Below, in pieces: positions 7,181-13,464 of a DNA stretch of 14,801 nt. Position 1 is the first letter of the stretch, and every line of letters begins with the position of its first letter. Position numbers and translations under genes: made by a program. Below the pieces are notes generated by a model. That model saw only the letters and a list, made by a program, of their open reading frames with translations, did no database searches and was not told the origin of the DNA. The stretch comes from Acidimicrobiia bacterium. GTDB taxonomy: Bacteria; Actinomycetota; Acidimicrobiia; Spongiisociales; ZC4RG35. The DNA lies in NCBI GenBank assembly GCA_029865445.1, contig JAOUGY010000061.1, forward strand, positions 1-14,801, written 5' to 3'.

Positions 7181-8067
7181 CTGCCACGACACCGATGGAG
7201 CGGGCGCGCGGTGCAAACGTGGGCTCGGGTTTCTGGGGCCGCACCAGCGTCCGGGTGACGGTGGTGCTCATCGCCGCGCTCTGGTCGTTCCCCACGGTGG
7301 GCCTGCTGATCAGCTCGATTCGCAGCCCCAACGACATCCGGGGGTCCGGGTGGTGGACGACGATCCTCCATCCCTTCGAGACCACATGGACGCTCGCCAA
7401 CTACACCGATGTGTTGTCGGCAAACGGAATGTTCAACGCGTTCATGAACAGCCTGATCGTGTCGATCCCGGCAACAATCATCCCGATCACCCTTGCGGCC
7501 TTCGCTGCGTACGCGTTTGCCTGGATGCGCTTCCCGGGCCGGGGAGTGTTGTTCGCCGTTGTCGTCGGTCTGCTGGTGGTCCCGTTGCAGATGGCCTTGG
7601 TCCCGCTGCTTCAGGCGTACAACGGATTGGGCATGACCGGAACCTTCCTGGGCATCTGGCTGGCGCACACGGGCTTCGGCCTGCCCCTGGCCATCTACCT
7701 GCTGTACAACTACATCTCCCAGCTACCGAAGGATCTCTTCGAGTCCGCCTTCATCGACGGAGCGACGCACTTCACCGCATTCCTCCGACTCGTGCTGCCC
7801 TTGTCGGTGCCCGCGCTCGCCTCGTTCGCCATATTCCAGTTCCTGTGGGTGTGGAACGATCTGCTCGTGGCGCTCGTGTTCCTGGGAACCGACTCGGAGG
7901 TGGCGATTCTGACTGCCCGGCTGAACGAGTTGGTGGGCTCCCGCGGTGAGGACTGGCACCTTCTCACCGCCGGTGCCTTCGTGACCATGCTGTTGCCGCT
8001 CGGAGTGTTCCTCGCCCTCCAGCGGTTCTTCGTGCGCGGCCTCCTGGCCGGGTCGGTGAAAGGGTGA
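7177..8067 (+). CDS. ABC sugar transporter permease, MalG type
   Basis: Second membrane subunit of the same CUT1 importer, 296 residues, normal for the family. Seen: an N-terminal membrane segment (VTVVLIAALWSFPTVGLLIS), then NYTDVL and a substrate-loop region, five further hydrophobic segments, and an EAA-type loop ESAFIDGATHFTAF leading into LVLPLSVPALA. The C-terminus ends FFVRGLLAGSVKG, as MalG-like proteins do. ATG overlaps the stop of the first permease, with GGGAG upstream. No nucleotide-binding subunit follows; actinobacterial CUT1 systems often share one MsiK-type ATPase encoded elsewhere, which would explain the absence (established for other actinobacteria, inferred here). Confidence 0.94.
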   Translation: MTATTPMERARGANVGSGFWGRTSVRVTVVLIAALWSFPTVGLLISSIRSPNDIRGSGWWTTILHPFETTWTLANYTDVLSANGMFNAFMNSLIVSIPATIIPITLAAFAAYAFAWMRFPGRGVLFAVVVGLLVVPLQMALVPLLQAYNGLGMTGTFLGIWLAHTGFGLPLAIYLLYNYISQLPKDLFESAFIDGATHFTAFLRLVLPLSVPALASFAIFQFLWVWNDLLVALVFLGTDSEVAILTARLNELVGSRGEDWHLLTAGAFVTMLLPLGVFLALQRFFVRGLLAGSVKG

Positions 8068-9611
8068 CTCGAGGTCGACCCGAGGTCGATGTCCATTTCA
8101 TGATCGGCTTCTCAGGTACGCGACTACCCCCGGAGACGAGGGACGAGATCGCCGCCGGTTCGTTCGCCGGGGCCACGCTGTTCAGGTTCGAGAACGTCGA
8201 CTGTGTCGAACAGGTCCGTGCCCTCACCGAGGACCTCCAGGCTGCGAATCGGTCCCGATATCCGCTTCTCATCGCGGCCGATCAGGAGACCGGCCAACTG
8301 CAGGGGTTGGGCGCCGGCACGACGGCGTTTCCGGGTGCGATGGCGCTCGGAGCCACGCGTGATCCCGACCTGGCCCGTCGTGTCGGGCGCGCAATCGGGC
8401 GCGAATGTCTTGCCCTGGGTGTCAACGTGAACTACGCCCCGGTGTGTGACGTCGCGACCCGGGCCGACAATCCGTCGCTCGGGATCCGATCGTTCGGTGA
8501 CGATCCGGAACTGGTGGCCGCATTGGCCACCGCGATGGCATCGGGGATGCTCGACGTCGGCGTCGTGCCCGTTCTCAAACACTTCCCGGGAAAAGGCGAA
8601 GCCGGAGTGGACCCCCATTACGAGCTCCCGGTGCTCGACCTCGATATCGAGCGACTCGAGAAGGTGGAGCTCGCTCCCTTCCGAGCGGCGATTCGAGCGA
8701 ACGCGCCGGCGGTCATGGTCGGCCACTACGGGCTTCCAGCCATCACCGGTCGACGTGACCTCCCGGCGTCTGTGTCGGGCGAGGTGGTCGAGGGTCTGCT
8801 GCGCCGGTCGATGGGCTTCGACGGCGTCGTGATAACCGATGCCCTCGACATGGGCGCGTTTGCGCAGGCAGTTGGCGCCGAACCCGCGGTGGTTGCAGCC
8901 CTGCGGGCAGGTGTCGACCTCCTCTTGTGCTCTGCCGATGGCGCTGCCCGAAGAAGGATGATGGAGGCGGTGGCAGAGGGCATCCGAACCATCGATTCCA
9001 CGGTCCGCACGGCCTCGAGGTCCAGAATCGACCGACTGCGGCAGGCGGTCGCGACCGCTGATCGGCCCGGGCTCGACGCCGTGGGGTGCCACGACCATGT
9101 CGAGCTCGCCCGCGAGGTCGCCAGCCGGTCGATCACGGCCGTGCGGTCTGCGGTGTTGCCTCTACAACCGGCGGCCGGCGACCGCATCCTGGCCGTGATG
9201 CCTACTCCGACCAACGTGACTCCTGCCGACACGTCGTCCACCGTCTCGGCGACGCTGGCGGTGGCTCTCCGCCGTCATCACCACGACGTGACGGAGGTCA
9301 TCGTCTCTCCCGATCCGTCCGACGCCGAGATCGATTCGGTAGTCGATGTCGCCGGTGGGCACAGCCACTTGGTCGTCGGCACGATCGGAGCGACTGAGCG
9401 GCAGGCGGCGCTGGTCAGACGACTCATCGCGTCCGGGAAGCCCACCGTCACCGCCGCTCTCCGAACGCCCTACGATCTCCACACCTACCCCATGGCGGAC
9501 ACTCACCTCCTCACGTATTCGATCCATCGTTTCTCGATGGATGCGCTCGCCGACGTCATTTTCGGTCTCGAGGTCGCCGCCGGCAGCGTTCCCGTTGCCG
9601 GTATCACATGA
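8064..9611 (+). CDS. GH3 beta-N-acetylglucosaminidase, NagZ-like, cytosolic
   Basis: Cleaves terminal beta-linked GlcNAc from imported oligosaccharides. It has 515 residues: a GH3 barrel (about 1-340) and a C-terminal domain (about 345-515) as in two-domain Gram-positive NagZ proteins. No signal peptide is seen, so it acts after import. Seen: DQETGQLQ (73-80), the NagZ loop KHFPGKGEAGVDPHYELP (172-189) holding the Asp183/His185 acid-base dyad, and nucleophile Asp259 in VITDALDMGA. The loop differs from the common KHFPGHGDTxxDSH: Lys177 replaces His, and Pro184 replaces Ser between the dyad residues. Some GH3 enzymes with this dyad act as phosphorylases giving GlcNAc-1-phosphate, so either chemistry is possible. 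GTG at 8064 overlaps the permease stop; ATG at 8101 (residue 14) is an alternative start. Confidence 0.9.
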   Translation: MTRGRPEVDVHFMIGFSGTRLPPETRDEIAAGSFAGATLFRFENVDCVEQVRALTEDLQAANRSRYPLLIAADQETGQLQGLGAGTTAFPGAMALGATRDPDLARRVGRAIGRECLALGVNVNYAPVCDVATRADNPSLGIRSFGDDPELVAALATAMASGMLDVGVVPVLKHFPGKGEAGVDPHYELPVLDLDIERLEKVELAPFRAAIRANAPAVMVGHYGLPAITGRRDLPASVSGEVVEGLLRRSMGFDGVVITDALDMGAFAQAVGAEPAVVAALRAGVDLLLCSADGAARRRMMEAVAEGIRTIDSTVRTASRSRIDRLRQAVATADRPGLDAVGCHDHVELAREVASRSITAVRSAVLPLQPAAGDRILAVMPTPTNVTPADTSSTVSATLAVALRRHHHDVTEVIVSPDPSDAEIDSVVDVAGGHSHLVVGTIGATERQAALVRRLIASGKPTVTAALRTPYDLHTYPMADTHLLTYSIHRFSMDALADVIFGLEVAAGSVPVAGIT

Positions 9612-10720
9612 ACGGTGACCTGCGGATCGACGGGTGCCGGGTCGACGGGACGGCGTCGGTACTCCACATTCGGGCCGGGACCCTCGTTCCCGAGGCCGAT
9701 GGACCCGTCGTGGAAGCCGACGGTCTCGTTGCGGTCCCGGGATACCTCGACCTCCAGATCAACGGCGCTTTCGGTCATGACTTCACCCACGACCCGGCGG
9801 CCATCTGGGAGGTTGGGGCTCGGCTGCCGCGCCACGGAGTCACGTCCTTTCTCCCCACGATCATCACCAGCGCGCCGTCGGTGGTGGCTGAGGCAAGGGC
9901 TGTGCTGGCAGCGGGTCCACCATCGGGATATGTGGGGGCGCGGCCGCTCGGCTTGCACTGCGAGGGCCCGATGCTGTCACCCGTCCGGCGGGGCGCGCAT
10001 CCGGCGGAGCTGCTCACGGCCGCCTCCGAATCGGTGCCGGCCGGGTGGGGTGGCCTGAGCGGAGTCCGAATGATCACCTTGGCTCCCGAGGTCGAGGGCG
10101 CCGAGGAACTGATCCCCAGGCTCGTCGAACAGGGTGTCGTGGTGTCCCTCGGACATTCAGACTGCAGTGCAGCCGTCGCCCGGCGGGCGCTCGCGGCAGG
10201 CGCCCGGTGCGGTACCCACCTCTTCAATGCCATGTCCGGACTGGACCATCGTCGACCAGGGCTTGCGGCGGCCCTGCTGAGCCACCCGGACGCCACAGTC
10301 GGGGTGATCGTGGACGGCGTCCACGTGCACCCGGAGATGGTGAACCTCGCGCACCGACTCGCCGGCAGGCGGCTTCTACTTGTGACCGATGCGATGGCGG
10401 CGATGGGCCATGGCGAAGGAACGTTCGCGTTGGGTGCGGTGAACGTGGTGGTCGAAGGCAACCGGGCGACCACTGCCGAGGGCGTGTTGGCCGGAAGCGT
10501 GTTGACGATGGACGAGGCCGTCAGGAACCTGGCGGCCTTCACGGATTGCTCCATCGAGGCCGCGGCCGTCCATGCCACCGCCACCCCTGCCCGGCTGATG
10601 GGCGAGCAGGGTCGAGGGAGCCTCGTCGCCGGCGCCGTGGGGGACGTGGTGTTGTTGGACGAAACCGGTCACGTCGTGCTGACCGTGATCGATGGAACCG
10701 TGGTGGAGGACAGACGATGA
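9608..10720 (+). CDS. nagA: N-acetylglucosamine-6-phosphate deacetylase
   Basis: Hydrolyses GlcNAc-6-P to GlcN-6-P and acetate in the cytosol. It has 370 residues, typical of NagA. Seen: PGYLDLQINGAFGHDFTHD (about 44-62), metal ligand Glu119 in GLHCEGPML, His183 in SLGHSDCS, His204 in THLFNAMSG, substrate-loop VIVDGVHVHPEM (about 234-245), catalytic Asp261 in VTDAMAAMG, and LAGSVLTMDEAVRN. All key NagA residues are present. ATG overlaps the GH3 stop (ATGA). It sits between the kinase/GH3 step and the deaminase and fixes the operon's substrate as an N-acetylamino sugar, most likely GlcNAc; the galactosamine version AgaA is a less likely reading. Confidence 0.95.
   Translation: MNGDLRIDGCRVDGTASVLHIRAGTLVPEADGPVVEADGLVAVPGYLDLQINGAFGHDFTHDPAAIWEVGARLPRHGVTSFLPTIITSAPSVVAEARAVLAAGPPSGYVGARPLGLHCEGPMLSPVRRGAHPAELLTAASESVPAGWGGLSGVRMITLAPEVEGAEELIPRLVEQGVVVSLGHSDCSAAVARRALAAGARCGTHLFNAMSGLDHRRPGLAAALLSHPDATVGVIVDGVHVHPEMVNLAHRLAGRRLLLVTDAMAAMGHGEGTFALGAVNVVVEGNRATTAEGVLAGSVLTMDEAVRNLAAFTDCSIEAAAVHATATPARLMGEQGRGSLVAGAVGDVVLLDETGHVVLTVIDGTVVEDRR
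10705..10710 (+). promoter_or_regulatory. Ribosome binding site of the SIS deaminase
   Basis: GGAGGA, 6 nt before ATG at 10717. It fixes the start well inside a much longer open frame. Confidence 0.7.
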
Positions 10721-11730
10721 CCATGTACGACGAAATCCTCCAACAGCCGGATGTTGTCGCCCGGCTGCTGGAGAACAACGCCCCGACGTTCCAACGTCTG
10801 GCACCGTTTGTCGCCGGTTCGTCATATGCGCTGATCGCGGCCCGCGGCACCTCCGACAATGCGGCGCGGTACGCCCAGTACGCATGGGGGGCCAGAAACC
10901 GCCTATCCGTCGGGTTGGCGGCGCCGTCGCTGTTCGGGCCCTACGCCGGTCCGCCGTCGCTCGAGTCGGCCGCCGTGGTCGGGATCTCCCAATCGGGAGA
11001 GTCGCCTGATCTCATCGCCGTCCTCAGCGAGGCGCGCCGCCAGGGGCGGCCCACGCTCACGATCACCAATCACCCGGACTCGCCGCTCGCATCGGAGAGC
11101 GACCACGTCATCGACCTGTGCGCAGGTGAGGAAAGGGCGGTGGCGGCCACCAAGACCTACACGGCGGAACTCGTGGCGGTGGCGGCCCTGTCGTGTGCCT
11201 TCGCCGGTCGGTCGTGGACGGAGCTCGAGGGTCTCGTACCGCTCCTCGAGGAGGCCATACGGCAGGCGGGGGATTTGGGCGATGCAGTTGCCCACCTCGC
11301 CGACGCCGACCGGTGTGTCACGGTCGGCCGCGGCTTCCATCATGCGACGGCGTTCGAGTGGGCACTCAAACTCCAGGAATTGAGCTATCTCCTCGCCCAG
11401 TCCCACTCCGCCGCCGACTTCCTGCACGGTCCGGTGGCGGTGGTCGAGCCCGGTTTCCCGGCCCTCCTCGTAGCCACCCGAGGTCCGATGCTCGAGCCGA
11501 TGCAAGAACTGGCGGATGAGCTGCGTGGTCGCGGCGCACATGTCGTCGCAATCAGTGACGAACCGTCGTTCGCGGCGGACGCCGTGGTCGGGATCCCCGA
11601 GAGCCCGGAGTGGCTGTCTCCGATCGTGGCGGCACCCGCCCTGCAGCTGTTCGCCCACGCCGTGACGAGGGCTCGAGGCCTCGACCCCGATTCGCCGCGC
11701 GGTCTGTCGAAGGTCACGCGGACCCGTTGA
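10717..11730 (+). CDS. SIS-domain glucosamine-6-phosphate deaminase (NagB-II type)
   Basis: Probably converts GlcN-6-P to fructose-6-P and ammonia, completing the pathway. It has 337 residues with two SIS domains like the isomerase half of GlmS, but no glutaminase domain, so it fits NagB-II rather than classical NagB or GlmS. Seen: ARGTSDNAARYAQY (42-55), SQSGES sugar-phosphate loop (91-96), ATKTYTAEL (144-152), GRGFHHATAFEWALKLQELS (204-223) with the GlmS-like Glu221, and His237 in FLHGP. ATG overlaps the nagA stop by 4 bp, with GGAGGA 6 nt upstream; the open frame further left is not coding. It is last in the operon and ends base-to-base against the convergent amidohydrolase. AgaS-type activity on galactosamine-6-P is an alternative. 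Confidence 0.88.
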   Translation: MTMYDEILQQPDVVARLLENNAPTFQRLAPFVAGSSYALIAARGTSDNAARYAQYAWGARNRLSVGLAAPSLFGPYAGPPSLESAAVVGISQSGESPDLIAVLSEARRQGRPTLTITNHPDSPLASESDHVIDLCAGEERAVAATKTYTAELVAVAALSCAFAGRSWTELEGLVPLLEEAIRQAGDLGDAVAHLADADRCVTVGRGFHHATAFEWALKLQELSYLLAQSHSAADFLHGPVAVVEPGFPALLVATRGPMLEPMQELADELRGRGAHVVAISDEPSFAADAVVGIPESPEWLSPIVAAPALQLFAHAVTRARGLDPDSPRGLSKVTRTR

Positions 11731-11753
11731 TCAGCCGAGCAGTCGGGCCGCGT
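11716..11753. terminator. Bidirectional hairpin across two convergent stop codons
   Basis: ACGCGG-a-CCCG (11716-11726) pairs with CGGGCCGCGT (11744-11753): ten pairs with one bulged A and a 17-nt loop that contains both stop codons. The genes converge with no base between them, so a shared symmetric hairpin is a plausible terminator or transcript end for both. It has no T-run. Confidence 0.45.
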
Positions 11754-12720
11754 TGGTGGTGAGGATGGCCTCGACGTCGCCTTCGGCGATTCCTGCGGAC
11801 CTGACGAACTCCACCGGGTCGAGGTCTCCCATCTCAAAGGGATAGTCGGTCCCCACGAGAATCCGATCGGACCCGAGAAGGTCCACGAGGAACCGCAATA
11901 CCGCCGGCTCGTTCAGAACGGTGTCGACATACACGTTCCGCTTGATGTAGTCGAGCGGCTCCATCGCCAGGTTCTTTCCGGCCAGGCCCGGCTTCTGGCG
12001 GTAACCCTGATTGAAACGGCCGACCTGGAACGGCACGAACCCGCCGCCGTGGACCACACACATCGTCAGGTCGGGGTGCCGTTCGAACACGCCGTCGAAG
12101 AGGAGACCCGCAAAAGCAATGGTGCTCTCCGCCGGCCGACCGACCATGTTGTCCAGGAAGTACCGGTCGAGATCGACACCGGGCAGAGGGGCCATGGGAT
12201 GGAGGAGGACGAAGCTCCCGAGTTCTGCGGCCGCCGCCCAGAACTCGTCGAGGTCCGCCAGGTCGAGGGCGCCTTCGTCGACCGTCGTGGCGATCTCGAC
12301 TCCCTTCATTCCGAGGTCCTGGGTGATGCGGCGCAGCTCCTCGGCTGCCGCCGAAGGGTTCTGGAGAGGCACGGAGCCGATGGCGACAAAGCGGTCGGGA
12401 GCGGTTGCAGCCTCGGCTGCGAGGATCTCGTTCAAGGCCTTCGACCACTCCAGACCGAGGTCCGGTTCGAGCTGATAGCCGGTGAGGTCGATCCAGCTGG
12501 CGAGGACCTGAACGTCGATGCCGGTTCGATCCATGGTCTCGATGCGCAAGGCCGGATCCGTCAGGTCGGCTCTCAGTGGGGCGGTTCGATACCTGCCATC
12601 GAAGACGACCCTCGATTTGCCGTCGACGCGTTCGACGTCGATCCCGACCTGATGGCCGCGGTCCTCCATCCAGGTCACGAGGTCGGCAGGGATGCAGTGG
12701 GCATGGACGTCGTAGATCAC
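11731..12720 (-). CDS. Amidohydrolase-2 family protein, ACMSD-like
   Basis: Metal-dependent TIM-barrel hydrolase or decarboxylase of the family that includes 2-amino-3-carboxymuconate-6-semialdehyde decarboxylase and related aromatic-acid decarboxylases; the substrate is not identifiable here. It has 329 residues, usual for the family. Seen: YDVHAHCIP (metal ligands His6, His8), FVLLHPMAP (His174), VVHGGGFVPFQVGR (His224) and ILVGTDYPFEMG (Asp292). I chose GTG at 12720: TAGATT lies 7 nt upstream, as expected for a leaderless transcript, and the protein then begins at the metal motif. TTG at 12729 adds three residues but has no ribosome site. Divergent from the cupin, with a shared regulatory gap; convergent with the amino-sugar operon. 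No functional link to amino sugars is evident. Confidence 0.88.
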   Translation of the reverse strand: MIYDVHAHCIPADLVTWMEDRGHQVGIDVERVDGKSRVVFDGRYRTAPLRADLTDPALRIETMDRTGIDVQVLASWIDLTGYQLEPDLGLEWSKALNEILAAEAATAPDRFVAIGSVPLQNPSAAAEELRRITQDLGMKGVEIATTVDEGALDLADLDEFWAAAAELGSFVLLHPMAPLPGVDLDRYFLDNMVGRPAESTIAFAGLLFDGVFERHPDLTMCVVHGGGFVPFQVGRFNQGYRQKPGLAGKNLAMEPLDYIKRNVYVDTVLNEPAVLRFLVDLLGSDRILVGTDYPFEMGDLDPVEFVRSAGIAEGDVEAILTTNAARLLG

Positions 12721-12727
12721 GGCGACC

Positions 12728-12733
12728 AATCTA
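12728..12733 (-). promoter_or_regulatory. -10 box of the amidohydrolase gene, leaderless type
   Basis: TAGATT on the minus strand, ending 7 nt before GTG at 12720. It touches the LacI-type site at 12734-12745. No recognisable -35 was found. Confidence 0.45.
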
Positions 12734-12745
12734 GCAATCGTTTGC
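12734..12745. promoter_or_regulatory. Second LacI-type operator between divergent promoters
   Basis: GCAATCGTTTGC is a 12-bp palindrome around CG with one unmatched pair. It shares CGTTTGCAG with the site upstream of lhgO. It abuts the amidohydrolase -10 box on one side and overlaps the cupin -35 on the other, so one bound protein could control both genes (inference). Confidence 0.5.
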
Positions 12746-12770
12746 AGAGCCGTCCGGTTCGGAGTACGTT
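12742..12770 (+). promoter_or_regulatory. Promoter of the cupin gene, leaderless type
   Basis: TTGCAG (12742-12747), 17 bp, then TACGTT (12765-12770), which ends 6 nt before ATG at 12777. No ribosome site precedes the ATG, so a leaderless transcript is likely. The -35 overlaps the LacI-type site. Confidence 0.45.
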
Positions 12771-12776
12771 CCCGCC

Positions 12777-13151
12777 ATGCCCTCGGTATTTCGGTTCGAC
12801 GAATTGCCCCGGAGCCACTCGACCCGGGACGGCAGACTGCGCTACGACCTCATAACCGAGGAGATGTTCGGTTTCGCAGACATCAAAGCCGACCACATCA
12901 CCTACAACCCCGGTGACACGGCCGCCGCCCACTATCACATCGGTGCCAAGCACTTCTTCTTCGTCGACCAGGGCGCCGGTGTCCTCCACATCGACGACCG
13001 CCGCTACGAGCTCCACAAGGGCGATGTGGCGTTCGTCGACGAACGTGAGGCCCACTGGTTCGAGAATCCGAGTGACGATGTTTTCTCTTTCTACGAACTG
13101 TGGGTCCCCACGCCCGGCGAGACGGTGTGGGTCGTCGACGACGACCGGTGA
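12777..13151 (+). CDS. Small single-domain cupin protein
   Basis: A 124-residue cupin-2 protein, one beta-barrel with a metal site; such proteins serve as small isomerases, dioxygenases or sugar/ligand binders, and no specific activity can be read here. Seen: first cupin motif GDTAAAHYHIGAKHFFFVDQ, with the HxH pair but His where the usual Glu stands, and second motif GDVAFVDEREAHWFEN with the final His. The C-terminus is acidic. No signal peptide. ATG at 12777 is preceded by TACGTT at leaderless spacing, not by a ribosome site. It is divergent from the amidohydrolase and shares its regulatory gap, so the two may act on the same unknown compound. Confidence 0.85.
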   Translation: MPSVFRFDELPRSHSTRDGRLRYDLITEEMFGFADIKADHITYNPGDTAAAHYHIGAKHFFFVDQGAGVLHIDDRRYELHKGDVAFVDEREAHWFENPSDDVFSFYELWVPTPGETVWVVDDDR

Positions 13152-13164
13152 ACGTGGAGCGAGA

Positions 13165-13183
13165 AGACATGAGTTGCATGTCT
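13165..13183. repeat. Short inverted repeat after the cupin gene
   Basis: AGACAT and ATGTCT, 6-bp arms around a 7-nt centre, 14 bp after the cupin stop. No T-run follows; it may be a weak terminator hairpin or chance. Confidence 0.3.
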
Positions 13184-13202
13184 GTGCCGCAGCCCGGGAA
13201 AC

Positions 13203-13446
13203 TGTCCCCCGGAGCGAAGCGAGGGGGGAAGGTTCCTGCCGGCCGGAGGCCGGGAGGTAGGGGGACTCTCAACGCGGGAGTCGGGCTTCCTGTGTGCCAC
13301 CTATCGCGGATGGCGCCGTTGCGAGTCTTCGAGTGCCAGCGGGTTTCGGTTGCTCACATTGCGAGGTTGTTCCGCATTGAGCGTTCCCCCTACCTCCCAT
13401 CTCCCTGTGGTCGCTGGCAGGGACCTTCCCCCACTGCGTGGGGGAC
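13203..13446. repeat. Palindromic intergenic element with 75-bp inverted arms
   Basis: The 313-bp gap 13152-13464 is mostly filled by two inverted, imperfect copies of one unit at 13203-13277 and 13372-13446. Shared blocks, reading each arm inward, are GTCCCCC; GGGGGAAGGTYCCTGCC (13224-13240; the complement lies at 13416-13432, one mismatch); GGGAGGTAGGGGGA (13252-13265; complement at 13385-13398, exact); and CTCAAYGCGG. Each arm has its own TCCCCC/GGGGGA hairpin, and the left arm also has CCGGCC-GGA-GGCCGG (13239-13253). The 94-bp core is not duplicated. No transposase or credible gene lies inside. It looks like a dispersed palindromic or MITE-like repeat, and its RNA could fold into one long hairpin. 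Confidence 0.75.
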
Positions 13447-13464
13447 AAAGCGCAGCGAGGCCCA

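Noticed and set aside
6176..7216. 346-codon open frame on the minus strand
   Set aside because: Antisense to the first permease; a highly charged, His/Asp-rich translation without motifs.
7213..7224. GCAAACG half-site as another LacI operator
   Set aside because: It lies inside the second permease gene and lacks the matching right half.
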